DNA of 64,000 nt from CAITWD01 sp963727285 (lineage in GTDB: Bacteria > Actinomycetota > Thermoleophilia > Miltoncostaeales > Miltoncostaeaceae). The notes below the pieces were generated by a model. That model ran no database searches and was not told the DNA's origin. It saw nothing but the letters and a program-made list of their open reading frames with translations. The stretch covers positions 124,001 through 188,000 of the forward strand of contig CAVSFF010000009.1 of assembly GCA_963727285.1 (NCBI GenBank), in the 5' to 3' direction. Each line of letters opens with the position of its first letter. Within the stretch, counting starts at the first letter, position 1. This document shows positions 21,568 through 30,222 of this stretch, piece by piece. The translations under genes were made by a program, and so were the position numbers.

Positions 21568-22427
21568 ATGGCGTCGACGTGCCATCGACCTGCATGCGCA
21601 CACCCGGGCCTCCGACGGGAGCCTGGCGCCCGCCGACGTCGTCGCGCGGGCGGCCGCGCGTGGCGTGGCCACGCTTGCGATCACCGACCACGACACGGTC
21701 GGCGGGCTCGCCGAGGCAATCGCGGCGGGCGGGCGGCTCGGGGTGACGGTGATCCCGGGCGTCGAGCTGAGCGTGCGTGCCCCGCAGGGCCAACTCCACA
21801 TCGTCGCCTACCTGCCGCAGCCCGGATCCCCCGGCACTGCGCGGCGCTGCTTGCGCGATCTGCGGCGGGCGCGCGAGCGTGCGGGCCGAGCAGATCGCAT
21901 GCAAGCTCGCCGACCTCGGCGCAGCCATCGACATGGCCGCCGTCCGCGCCCGGTGCGGCGGCTCGATCGGCCGTCCGCACCTCGCCGACGCGCTGGTCGA
22001 GGCCGGACATGCCGACGACCGCGCCGACGCGTTTGCGCGACTCTCTCGGCGACGAGCGCCCGGCATACGTCCCGCATCAGCTGCTGGACACCGAAGGCAG
22101 CGATTGGGCCTGGTTGGCGACGCCGGCGGGGTCGCGGCGCTGGCGCACCCGGGCACGCTGCGCCTCGGGATGCGCGGCCTCGAATCGTACGTGGCCCATC
22201 TGCGCCATCTCGGGCCTGTGGGCAATCGAGGTCCACCGCCCCGAGCACACGCCCGAGCAGCGCGACGGATACGCCCGCATTGCCCGACGCCTCGGGCTGG
22301 TCGCCACGGGCGGATCCGACTATCCACGGTCCCGAGACCGGGCGCAGCGACCTCGGCGAAACCGGGGTGCCGCCGCTGTCCCGCGTGGGTTGCCGACCGC
22401 ATCCACCGGCGCTGCGCGACCGTGTAG
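21568..22427 (+). CDS. PHP domain phosphoesterase (TrpH/YciV-like)
   Basis: About 286 residues. The PHP metal-binding motifs are clear: IDLHAHTRASDG (HxH), LAITDHDTVGGL (D-H), VIPGVELSV (E), then HIVAYL, VAALAHPG, AIEVHRPEHTPEQ and ATGGSDYHGP (D-x-H once a one-base gap near 22325 is closed). Homologues hydrolyse short nucleotides or 3',5'-nucleoside bisphosphates. The ATG at 21568 with a break at about 21580 gives the best start. Other breaks near 21835, 21885, 22040, 22105 and 22210. Confidence 0.78.
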
Positions 22428-22436
22428 CCTCGGGCC

Positions 22437-24241
22437 ATGACGACCGTCAGAGATCCCGACTCCCGGTCCCAACGCCGAGGGCGTGCGCTGGGACCTGTCC
22501 CCGCTGGTCGCCAGCGCTGACGACGCCCGCGCGCTGCTCGACGCCGGGATCGCCCGCGCCCGCACGTTCGAGTCCCGGTATCGCGGGGCCCTCGCGACGA
22601 TCACCCCGCCCGAGCTCGCCGAGGCGCTGTTCGAGCTCGCCGAGATCGACAACATGCTCTCGCGCGCCGCCTCGTACGCGCACCTGCGCGAGGCGACCGA
22701 CGTCAGCAACACCGAGAACCGCGACCTGGCGGCGGCCGTCGACCGCGGGCATGGTCGACGCCGGCAACGCCTTGCGCTTCTTCGACCTCGAATGGCTCGC
22801 GCTGCCTCAGGAGCGCGCAGACGCACTCGCGTCCGCGCCCGAGCTCGCCGCGCGACGCCCACTACCTGCGCGCGGCGCGCCGGTTCGCGCCATTCATGCT
22901 CACCGAACCCGAAGAGCGCATGCTCGCCGAGCGCGAGCCGGCCGCCGTCAGCGCATGGCAGACGCTGTTCGGGCGGATCACCTCGACGCTGCGAGGTCGA
23001 TTCGACGGGGGCGGCGGACCCGAGCCGCATACCATCGACCGCCTGCTCGCCTACGTTCGCGATCCGGACCGCGACCTGCGCCGCCGGGCGCTCGAGACGC
23101 TGTACGCCGGGCTCGAGCCCGGAGACCGAGACGCTCGCACAGGTCTACGACACGCTCGTCGGCGATCGCCTGGCGATGGACAAGCCTGCGCGGCCACGGC
23201 GACCCGATGGAGCGCACGCATCTCCACAACGAACTCGACGGCGCGGTCGTCGAGCGCATGATGGAGGCGGTCGAGGCCCACTACGGCCTCGCGCAGCGCT
23301 GGTTTCGCGCCAAGGCCGGGATCCTCGGGCTCGACCGTCTCGAGCTCTGGGACCAGTACGCACCGATCGGCACGGGGCGCGCGGTCGAGTTCCTCGAGGC
23401 GCGGACGCTGGTCGAGGCAGCCTTCGGCCGGTTCTCCGACCGGATCGCCGCGCGTTGCCGGCGAGTTCTTCGCCGGCCGGCGGGTCGATGCCGAGCCGCG
23501 CGCAGGCAAGCGCGGCGGGGCGTTCTGCGCCCCGTGTGCCCAGGACGCCCCGGCGTTCGTGCTGATGAACTTCACGGATCAGATGAACGACGTCATGACG
23601 CTGGCCCACGAACTCGGCCACGGCATGCACTTCACGCTGTCGGCGGAGCGCCAGTCGGCACTGTCGATGCACACCGGGCTTGCCTTGGCGGAGGTGCCGT
23701 CGACGTTCGCCGAACTGCTGACCTTCGACCATCTGCTGGAGACCGAGACCGACGCCGGCCACCCGGCGCGCGCTGATCTGCGAGCGGGTCGAGGGGTCGT
23801 TCGCGACCGTATTCCGCCAGACCGTGCTCGCGCGCTACGAGCAGCGTGCCTACGCCGCGCGCGAAGGAGGGCACGACCCTCACCGCCGGAGCGCCTGTCG
23901 GAGATCTGGCTCGATGCAAACCGCGCGTACTACGGCGACACGATCGCGCTGCCGGACGGGTATCGGAGTCGGCTGGAGCTACATCCCCCACTTCATCTCG
24001 ACGCGCTTCTACACCTACGCGTATGTGTTCGCGCACCTGACCACGCTGGCGCTCTACGCCCAGTATCGCGCGCGGGGCCCGCGTTCGCCGAGCGGTACTT
24101 GGCTTCCTGGCGGCCGGCGGATCTCAGGCGCCCGCCGATCTGTCTGCTGCCGCTCGGCGTGGATCCTCGCCGCGCCGGACGTCTGGGACGCCGGATTTGC
24201 AGGAGATGGACCCGCATGGTCGAGATCGCTGAGGACGCTAG
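22437..24241 (+). CDS. pepF: Oligoendopeptidase F (M3B metallopeptidase)
   Basis: Cytosolic zinc oligopeptidase of about 600 residues. The zinc site is VMTLAHELGHGMHF (HExxH) with the downstream Glu in AEVPSTFAE. Other family blocks are VRWDLSPLVAS at the N-terminus, GRITSTLRGRFDG, PMERTHLHNELDGAV, LELWDQYAPI, FCAPCAQDAPAFVLMNF and the C-terminal GWSYIPHFISTRFYTYAYVFA (tyrosine/His substrate region). It starts 10 bases after the PHP gene, so probably co-transcribed. Breaks near 22465, 22747, 22853, 23120, 23190, 23458, 23775, 23870, 23960, 24080 and 24130. A strong bidirectional terminator follows. Confidence 0.87.
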
Positions 24242-24249
24242 CGTGATCC

Positions 24250-24292
24250 GCAACGACCACGGGCCGGGAACATCCCGGCCCGTGGTCGTTGC
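24250..24292. terminator. Perfect 20-bp stem, bidirectional terminator
   Basis: Arms at 24250-24269 and 24273-24292 are exactly complementary over 20 bases with a three-base loop. It sits between the ends of the convergent pepF (stop near 24241) and the minus-strand small-protein gene (stop at 24306). The symmetry fits termination from both sides. Confidence 0.8.
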
Positions 24293-24305
24293 TCGCATGG
24301 CGCGG

Positions 24306-24745
24306 CTACTTCTTGCCGGACTTCTTCTTCGACGCCTTGATCGGGTTCAGCGCCTTCTGGACCTGCTCCGGAAGCTCGGTCGAGTGGTACAGCGTCAATC
24401 CGCAGACCTCGTTGCGCGTCTTGCGCGCATTGCAGGTCACCGGCGGGTCGCCCCACAAGATCAGCGTCCGGTGACCGCGCTCGCACAGGTACAGCTGCGC
24501 TTCGCGGCGACCCGGTGTGCCACGTCGGCTCGGCGACGGGTCGATCGGCGTCGGCGACCTCTCCTCGGCGGCGGCGTCCGCGACAGGCTCGGCGTCGGAG
24601 GCGTCCGTCTCGGCCTCGTCCGCAGGCGCGTCCGCGCTCGGTCTCGGCCTCAGCGGCGGGCAACCTCCTCGACGGCGACGGCGGCCTCGCCGGTCTCCAC
24701 GTCCTCGGTCTCCACCTCGGCCACGCCCTCGGTCTCCTCACTCAT
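24306..24745 (-). CDS. Small protein: acidic N-terminus, zinc-ribbon-like middle, Lys-rich tail
   Basis: About 146 residues; I do not recognise a named family. The first 60-70 residues are almost all Glu, Ala, Val, Thr and Asp (MSEETEGVAEVETEDVETG). A compact middle follows: QLYLCERGHRTLILWGDPPV, then TCNARKTRNEVCGLTLYH, giving C-x3-H and C-x9-C spacing that could hold one zinc. The end is basic (KALNPIKASKKKSGKK). GAGGAG sits eight bases before the ATG. One or two breaks lie in the linker near 24650 and 24500. The charge layout suggests contact with nucleic acid or the ribosome; that is inference. Confidence 0.65.
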
Positions 24746-24832
24746 CCAACGCTCCTCACCACTTGCGATCGACCGGTGGAGGATAGCGAGTACTGGGCGC
24801 GCTCTCCAGCCGGGTACCATCCGCTCGCCGTG

Positions 24833-25426
24833 ATGACATTCCCTGACGGCTTCGATCTGGTCACCGAGCCCGTGCGCATCGGTGAGTGCGAGTTCTGCCA
24901 TCACCCATCCGCGCGTCGGCAGAAGACCTGATCGACGAGACCGAGTATGCCGATGACCAGCGGCTGCCGTACTGGGCCGACCTGTGGCCGTCGGGGCTGG
25001 CGCTGGCGCCGAACTCGCGGAGCCGACAGTTCAGCGGCGATCGCGTCCTCGAGCTCGGCGCCGGGCTTGGGCTGCCAGTCGATGTCGCACTGGCGCGGGG
25101 CGCACGCGCGCTGGCAACCGACTGGTATCCCGTCGCCCTCGAGTTCGCCCGGGCCAACGCCCGCGCCGCGGGCCTCGGTGCGCTCCGCACGATGGAAGTC
25201 GATTGGGCATCCGCCACCCGACGCTGTCCGCGCGCGGGGGCCCTTCGACCTGATCATCGGCGCCGACGTCGCCTACGAGCGTCGTCATGCCGGCCAGCTG
25301 GCGCCGCTGATCGCCGCGATCGCGACGCCCGAGACGGAAGTCGTCATCGCCGATCCTCGCCGGCCGGACGCCAACGCGCTCGTCGCCGCACTTCGGGACG
25401 CCGGTTGGGCATACTCGCCGGGATGA
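24833..25426 (+). CDS. Class I SAM-dependent methyltransferase (Methyltransf_16/nicotinamide N-methyltransferase-like)
   Basis: About 198 residues. The family landmark LPYWADLWPSGLALA is followed by SAM motif I VLELGAGLGLPVDVALARGA, the acidic loop ATDWYPVALEFARANARAA and motif post-I/IV DLIIGADVAYERRH. This subfamily methylates proteins or small amines; the substrate here is unknown. GTG at 24830 and ATG at 24833 are adjacent in-frame starts; ATG is chosen. Breaks near 24905 and 25215. The end at 25426 assumes no further break near 25400. Confidence 0.75.
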
Positions 25427-25559
25427 GCGCCGCGCGCCGGGCCGACCAGACGAACAGGGACCGATCATCTATCTCCACCATTTCTCGGCGCCTGACACGC
25501 CGCGTGCCGATCCCCGAACGGCGGGGCCGATTCGCTACGATGCCACCCGCCACGCGCAT

Positions 25560-25632
25560 TCCTCGGTAGCTCAATTGGCAGAGCATTCGACTGTTAATCG
25601 AAGGGTTACTGGTTCGAGTCCAGCCCGAGGAG
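25560..25632 (+). tRNA. tRNA-Asn (GTT)
   Basis: 73 bases. The acceptor stem TCCTCGG pairs with CCGAGGA, followed by discriminator G; the 3' CCA is not encoded. The D-arm is GCTC-AATTGGCA-GAGC. The anticodon stem TTCGA/TCGAA holds loop CTGTTAA with anticodon GTT at 25593-25595. The T-arm is CTGG-TTCGAGT-CCAG. All four arms pair. Confidence 0.95.
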
Positions 25633-25670
25633 CTCCGTCTCTTCTTGAAACACTTCTAGAGTCCCGAAAC

Positions 25671-25692
25671 ATCCGCCCACCGAGGCGGATTT
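25671..25692 (+). terminator. Hairpin after tRNA-Asn
   Basis: ATCCGCC (25671-25677) and GGCGGAT (25684-25690) pair over seven bases around a six-base loop, 39 bases after the tRNA, with TT immediately after. It probably ends the tRNA transcript. Confidence 0.5.
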
Positions 25693-25785
25693 CGGCGTTC
25701 TAGGGGCCCTGCTATCTGCCGCGTCGGCGCGCATCGCCACAGAAAACCGCTAGCGGAACGCGATCTGGCGTGTACAAAGCACGCT

Positions 25786-25811
25786 GACGCCAGGGCGGTT
25801 GCCCTGGCGTC
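25786..25811 (-). terminator. Hairpin downstream of the YCII gene
   Basis: GACGCCAGGGC-GGTT-GCCCTGGCGTC: perfect 11-base arms at 25786-25796 and 25801-25811 with a four-base loop, beginning 11 bases past the minus-strand YCII stop. No long T-run follows on the minus strand. Confidence 0.65.
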
Positions 25812-25821
25812 GAAGAAACCT

Positions 25822-26205
25822 TCAGCCGCCGGGACCTCGCTGCCGGCTATCGGCATCGCGGAGCATCGCCTCGAGCTTGGGGTCGGCCCCGAGCTCCCAG
25901 ACCTCTACCGGGCAGCGACAGGCGCCGGCGATCCTGGTCGCCCATTCCAGCGCCTCCCCGCGGGATGGCACGTCGACAACCGTGATTCCACCGATCGCGT
26001 CCGGATACTGGCCCTCGGTGACCGTCCCGTCGGTGGCCACGATGGCGCTCCGCTTGTGGCCTTCGAGTCCGCCAGCGAGCACGTACACGCCGGCGTTGAT
26101 GGCGGCCCGGCAAACCGCGTGCGCCGCCTCGTCCACGGCGGGCATGTCCTCGTCGGGGACGTGCTCCATCGCGTGGGCACCGAAGACCATCAGGTAATTC
26201 GTCAT
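25822..26205 (-). CDS. YCII-related (DGPF) domain protein
   Basis: 127 residues, intact. MTNYLMVFGAHAMEHVPDED begins the dimeric ferredoxin-like YCII fold; GGLEGHKRSAIVATDGTVTE and GGITVVDVPSRGEALEWATR are the diagnostic segments (the strand with T-D-G and the late helix). The family is often encoded beside ECF sigma factors (sigma-J type); none is here. The start is set by MTNYLM with GGGAG 10 bases upstream; an in-frame extension of 75 residues further upstream looks non-coding. Function unknown. Confidence 0.85.
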   Translation of the reverse strand: MTNYLMVFGAHAMEHVPDEDMPAVDEAAHAVCRAAINAGVYVLAGGLEGHKRSAIVATDGTVTEGQYPDAIGGITVVDVPSRGEALEWATRIAGACRCPVEVWELGADPKLEAMLRDADSRQRGPGG

Positions 26206-26642
26206 CCCTTGGCTCCCGAGTCCCGGCGGCCTCATCAGGCCACGTCTCGTTGATCCGGACGACAGTTTGCCGCGCTGGACGTACGGGGTAAACAGCCTCG
26301 AGTCCCCGCGCCGACGCCGTCGTCCGATCGAGTGGTAGCTCAGCGCGACTGTCGACAGAACATCAGGCTCCATAGCCACATGTCTGTCCGCCTGGCCGGG
26401 GCACGTCACACCCTCTGGCGTCTCGTTCACGAGGCGTTGCGTCGGAGCCTGGCGGCACTACGGATTCATGGATCTCAACCGTGTCAATCAAGAGAGGCCG
26501 CCCAGGCGTTGACGGTGCCACGCCTCGCCACGGCCTCCTCGTCGACGCACACGCCTCGGACATTCGCTACCGCTGTAGCCCGCGAAGGTCCCACCCGGTG
26601 CGATCATCGGTCAAACGACCCCGACTCAGGGAGACACAGCTG
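26206..26642. other. Intergenic region between divergent YCII and NmrA genes
   Basis: 437 bases with no convincing gene. An in-frame extension of the NmrA gene to 26481 exists but has no homology-like sequence. The region must hold both divergent promoters; I see no clear operator. GGGAG at 26629-26633 is the ribosome site of the NmrA gene. Confidence 0.5.
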
Positions 26643-27503
26643 ATGATTCTTGTGACCGGTGCCACGGGCGCAACCGGCGGCGCGACGTTGCGCGCGCTCG
26701 TTCGGGCCGGAGTGCCCGTGCGTGCGTTTATCCGTGACGCAGCACGGCTGGCGGATGATGCAGGGGTCGAGGTCGCGATCGGCGATTTTTCAGATCGCTC
26801 CTCTCTGGACCGGGCGTTGGTCGGCGTCGAGAAAGCGTACCTCGTCGCAGCGGCGGGACCCGGGCAGGTTGAGCTCGAATCGGCCTTCATCGACGCGGCC
26901 AGGGACGCCCGCGTCGCCCACATCGTGCGGCTGTCGGTGATCGGTGCCGACCAGCCGGGTGCCGATGCGTTGCGCTTCGGTGCCATTCACCAGACGCTCG
27001 AGCGGACTGTGCGCGAATCGGGGCTTGACTGGACGTTCCTGCGACCGAACGACTTCATGCAGAACCTGCTCGGACAAGCACAGTCGATCGCCAGCCAAGG
27101 TGCCTTCTACTCTGCGCTGTCGCCGAACGCGCGGGTGTCGTCAGTCGATGTCACCGACATCGGCGACGTTGCGGCATGTGTGCTCACCGAACCCGGCCAC
27201 GCCGGCAAGGCCTATACGCTCACTGGACCGGAAGCATTGACTCAGGATGACATCGCGGCGCGGCTTTCTGTCGTGCTCGGGCGTGAGATCTCGCGCGTGA
27301 CCATCACGGCTGCAGATGCCCGCGCGGGGATGATTGGCATGGGCTATCCGGAATGGACGGTCGACGGCCTCGTTGAGCTGTGGCGACTCTACGAAACCGG
27401 CGCGGTCGCGCACGTCTCCCCGGACATCGAGCGGTTACTCGGACGTCCCGCACGCAGCATCGATGATTTCGCGCGCGACAATCGCGCACCCCTGGGCGGT
27501 TAG
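26643..27503 (+). CDS. NmrA-family NAD(P)-binding atypical SDR
   Basis: 286 residues, intact. The N-terminal Rossmann motif MILVTGATGATGGATLRAL (GxxGxxG), IRDAARLADDAGVEVAIGDF, AYLVAAAGPG and LDWTFLRPNDFMQNLLGQ match NmrA/azoreductase-like SDRs that lack the YxxxK catalytic pair and act as redox sensors or quinone reductases. The C-terminal half has ALTQDDIAARLSVVLGREI, as in the family. AGGGAG is nine bases before the ATG. Base use is less GC-biased than in neighbours (TCT, GCA, GAT codons are frequent), which suggests transfer. Confidence 0.85.
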   Translation: MILVTGATGATGGATLRALVRAGVPVRAFIRDAARLADDAGVEVAIGDFSDRSSLDRALVGVEKAYLVAAAGPGQVELESAFIDAARDARVAHIVRLSVIGADQPGADALRFGAIHQTLERTVRESGLDWTFLRPNDFMQNLLGQAQSIASQGAFYSALSPNARVSSVDVTDIGDVAACVLTEPGHAGKAYTLTGPEALTQDDIAARLSVVLGREISRVTITAADARAGMIGMGYPEWTVDGLVELWRLYETGAVAHVSPDIERLLGRPARSIDDFARDNRAPLGG

Positions 27504-27808
27504 ACACAGCCCGACAAGGGGTACTGGCGTCGGGATCCCGCCACGTCATAGCAATCAACACGCACGGGCGAGCTTCGGACGTGCGGATCCCGCGGACGCA
27601 ATCGGCCAGCGTTCTGCGGCGGGTGGGTCCGTCCGCTCCATCCGAGTCCCGTTGGATGCCCCGGTCCGCACGAAGGCTCGGTGGTTCACGTCGAGTCCGA
27701 AGGAACTGAAGCTCCCCGATGGCGCCCGCCCCGGTGGGCTTCGATCGCTTGACACGAGACGCAGGCCCCTGCACGGTTGGCAGCCTCGGCCAACGCGAGG
27801 AGCCCCGA
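27504..27808. other. Intergenic region with a possible -35 element
   Basis: 305 bases between the NmrA gene and the small membrane protein. I see no gene. A perfect TTGACA lies at 27749-27754, but no good -10 follows at 16-18 bases. A six-base inverted repeat GTTGGC/GCCAAC sits near 27776-27794, just before the ribosome site. Confidence 0.4.
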
Positions 27809-28075
27809 GTGCCGTTCATTCCGTTTGCCGCGTCCGTGTTCCTCGCCATCTTCGGGCTCGTCGCCGCGTTCACCGTCGCCGCGCCGCTGTGGGCGTATGT
27901 GCCCGTCCTGCTGCTGCCGGCCGTCGGCGCAGCGATCGGGATCATCATTTGCGCGGCGTCGCGCACCGCCGTCGCCGCGGACTCGCGCCGCAAGACGATC
28001 CTGTCGTTGGCCGGGGCGGCGATGGCCTTCATCGTGCTGGCCGGTGCCGTCTGCGTGGCCCTTGCGGCTGCGTGA
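27809..28075 (+). CDS. Small two-helix membrane protein
   Basis: 88 residues and unrecognised. GTG at 27809 is preceded by GAGGAG six bases upstream, which decides the start over an upstream in-frame ATG. Three hydrophobic stretches: FIPFAASVFLAIFGLVAAFT, LWAYVPVLLLPAVGAAIGII and SLAGAAMAFIVLAGAVCVAL, with a short basic loop (DSRRKT) between the last two. No catalytic residues are visible. Convergent with the following lipoprotein gene. Confidence 0.65.
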   Translation: MPFIPFAASVFLAIFGLVAAFTVAAPLWAYVPVLLLPAVGAAIGIIICAASRTAVAADSRRKTILSLAGAAMAFIVLAGAVCVALAAA

Positions 28076-28105
28076 CGGCCTCGCCCCGCCACGCAGCCGC
28101 AGTGT

Positions 28106-28679
28106 CTAACCGAGCAGCGAGGACGCGTAGGCCTCGACCTTGGGTAACGGACTGGTTGCCACCAGCAAGACCGTCTCGGTGCCCTTGATGGCATAAATGG
28201 CGTTCGCGTCCACGCTTCCGAACGTCGTCGACCCGGAGAACGCCGCGTCACCGACGCCGGACACGGCCTTGCCGCCGCCGTTCCCCAAGCCACCGGCAAG
28301 CGCAGTCAGTCGTGAGCGCACGGCGCTCTCGGACCCACTCGGCGCCACCGAGTAGGTCAGCAAGCGCGCCGCCGCCGCCGCTGCCTGAATATGAGCACTC
28401 GATGCTCGATGAATCCGGCGTCAGCTGCTTCGTCAGCGTGAAGCTCCCGCCGAGCGCGGCAGACACCTGCGCGGCCGTGGGGCATGCCGTTGTGGACGTC
28501 GCCCCGCCGCTCGATGCACTGGTTGAACTGCTGCTGGACGATCCGCTCGTTGTGGTCGTCGACGCCGACGTCGCCGACGTGCTCGACGAACTTGACGACG
28601 ATGAGCTGCCGCCGCAGGCGGTGACGGCAACGGACGCGCCGACTGCAAGCAGCGCAAGTGCGAGGGGTGTCGGTCTCAC
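28106..28679 (-). CDS. Ser/Thr-rich lipoprotein of unknown function
   Basis: About 190 residues. GTG start with GGGAGG upstream; signal sequence LALALLAVGASVAVTACGG with a lipobox Cys, then a Ser/Thr/Ala low-complexity spacer of about 50 residues (cell-wall-spanning linker), then a folded domain: CPTAAQVSAALGGSFTLTKQ, IECSYSG, LLTYSVAPSGSESAVRSRLT, ANAIYAIKGTETVLLVATS. This domain shape (two Cys, C-Y-S, late KG-L strand) resembles DUF3558-type lipoproteins of actinobacteria, but I cannot confirm it. One frame break near 28365, next to a GGC repeat, separates the two halves. Confidence 0.7.
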
Positions 28680-28813
28680 GGGGCCTCCCGGGCCGGCGCC
28701 ACCGGCACAACGCACCTGGAGGCGCGGCGACGATTGACGCCAATTATCCCCAGCTAATGCCGGAGTTTTCCGGGCAAACGTACCAGACCGGCGGCAGGCC
28801 GCGCGCTGGTCGG

Positions 28814-28839
28814 CGGGCGTCAGGTCCGCCTGACGCCCG
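28814..28839 (-). terminator. Hairpin downstream of the Cys/His-rich gene
   Basis: CGGGCGTCAGG-TCCG-CCTGACGCCCG: perfect 11-base arms with a four-base loop, starting 45 bases beyond the minus-strand stop at 28885. Confidence 0.6.
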
Positions 28840-28884
28840 ACCGGCCGCCGTGCGGCGCGCCGGTCGGTCGTCGTCGTACTCAGC

Positions 28885-29226
28885 CTATGACCAGCGCCCG
28901 CAGCGCGCGCGTGGCGCCGCCAGCACGCCCGCGATCACGATGACGACCGCGAGGATCGCAAGCACCGCCCCGCCCTTGCACGGGCATCGCCGACCCGTCC
29001 GGTATCCGCGGTGGCACCCGCACGAGCAGCCGTCGTGGCATCCGCAGCGGCAGCCGTGATGGCCAGACCCGCCATGGCCGTGGCCGTGGCTGCATGAGCC
29101 GTGCCCATGATGGGATTTGTGGCCGTGACCGTGGCCATGGCCGTGCCCGCACTCACACTGACACTCGGTGGAGGCGTCGTCGGCAGGACCCTCGGAGTGA
29201 CCGGATTCCGGTTCGGGTGCGCTCAT
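28885..29226 (-). CDS. Cys/His-rich, tail-anchored putative metal-binding protein
   Basis: 113 residues and unrecognised. AAGGAG precedes the ATG by nine bases, a strong ribosome site. An acidic start (MSAPEPESGHSEGPADD) is followed by about 55 residues made of Cys, His and Gly: ECQCECGHGHGHGHGHKSHH, then repeated CSH, GHG, CRCGCHDGCSCGCH, ending RRCPCKGG. A single hydrophobic helix (AVLAILAVVIVIAGVLAA) then anchors the C-terminus. About 12 Cys and 17 His make it look like a metallothionein or metal-storage domain tethered to the membrane. Which face it occupies and which metal it binds are unknown. Confidence 0.75.
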   Translation of the reverse strand: MSAPEPESGHSEGPADDASTECQCECGHGHGHGHGHKSHHGHGSCSHGHGHGGSGHHGCRCGCHDGCSCGCHRGYRTGRRCPCKGGAVLAILAVVIVIAGVLAAPRARCGRWS

Positions 29227-29412
29227 AGATACATCTCCTTCGGGCGGGACAAGTAGCTCCAGCGTAGCGCGATCCCCACGTCGCACGCCGACGACCACGG
29301 TGGCGCAGAGCCCGCCGGCGGCCTAGCCTTCATCGACCTCGACGATCGGACCGCCATCCCGCCGCACCACCCCACCCGCCGCCCACGGCGCACCGCGCCT
29401 CGACGCCTCCTG

Positions 29413-30222
29413 GTGATCGCCTCCGGCGGCGTCATTCTGGTGGCCGGCGCACTGGGCGTGGCGTTCCTGCGCTCCGGCGGAGCCCACCGGCCCGCTGCGA
29501 TCACGAGCACGACGACTGCCGCGCGCCGGTTGCCGGCCGTCCGGCGTCTGCACCCGGTCGTCTACATCCAAGCGGGCCACCAGCCACCCGGCGAGCCGGG
29601 ATACACCGCACAAACCGGCGCCAGCGGTGGACCGTTCGGGACGGAGGTCGCGTTCAACGTGCGCCTCGCCCGTGCGCTGTCGGCGCGGCTGCGGACGTCC
29701 GGGGTCGTCGTACGGGAGACCCCGGCCAAGGTCACCCCGTGGGGAGCGCGCGGCGCGGTGTTCATCAGCCTGCACTTCGATGCCGCCGGTGGGAGCGCCG
29801 GAATCGGGTATGCGGTCCACCAGCGCGGCCGCGGCGAGAACTACTACCAGGGTGAGGGCTCCGGGGTGGCCCGCCCCGTGCCATACCCCAACTCGGCGCC
29901 GCACCGGAAGGCGACGGTGGTGACGACGGCCGTCCAGCAGAGCTCGCTGCGGCTCGCGCGTGACCTCGCCGCCACGTTCGGCCCGATCCACACCCGCGCC
30001 AACGGCGCCCGGGCGCGGTTTCGCGGCGTCGAACCCGGAGCCCGCGGCAACGTCCGCATGCAGTTCTTCTACGGCTACTACCGCGTCAACACCGGGGCCC
30101 GGGTGCTGATCGAGTGCGGCGCGGCCGACCTGGACGCCGCCTTTCTCGCCCACGTCGGCCTGATCGCCGCAGCGATCGACAAGGGGATCGTGGCCTACCT
30201 TCACCAGACCCGGCAGCTCTGA
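29413..30222 (+). CDS. N-acetylmuramoyl-L-alanine amidase (Amidase_3)
   Basis: About 269 residues. An N-terminal membrane/signal segment (GGVILVAGALGVAFLRSG) leads to the zinc amidase: YIQAGHQPPGEPGY (His ligand), FGTEVAFNVRLARAL (Glu ligand), FISLHFDAAGG (His ligand), VVTTAVQQSSLRLARDLA and VLIECGAADLDAAFLA (catalytic Glu). It cleaves the amide bond between MurNAc and the stem peptide in peptidoglycan, outside the membrane. The GTG start is the first available; an Arg-rich stretch precedes it and the true start may be slightly upstream. Confidence 0.85.
   Translation: MIASGGVILVAGALGVAFLRSGGAHRPAAITSTTTAARRLPAVRRLHPVVYIQAGHQPPGEPGYTAQTGASGGPFGTEVAFNVRLARALSARLRTSGVVVRETPAKVTPWGARGAVFISLHFDAAGGSAGIGYAVHQRGRGENYYQGEGSGVARPVPYPNSAPHRKATVVTTAVQQSSLRLARDLAATFGPIHTRANGARARFRGVEPGARGNVRMQFFYGYYRVNTGARVLIECGAADLDAAFLAHVGLIAAAIDKGIVAYLHQTRQL

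Noticed and set aside
1..25426. Widespread pseudogenisation of the left part
   Set aside because: Breaks are one-base, dense and spread over housekeeping genes with intact motifs on both sides; sequence error is far more likely.
26481..26642. Longer N-terminus for the NmrA-family gene
   Set aside because: The added 54 residues precede the Rossmann start, have no ribosome site and differ in composition; the ATG at 26643 has AGGGAG.
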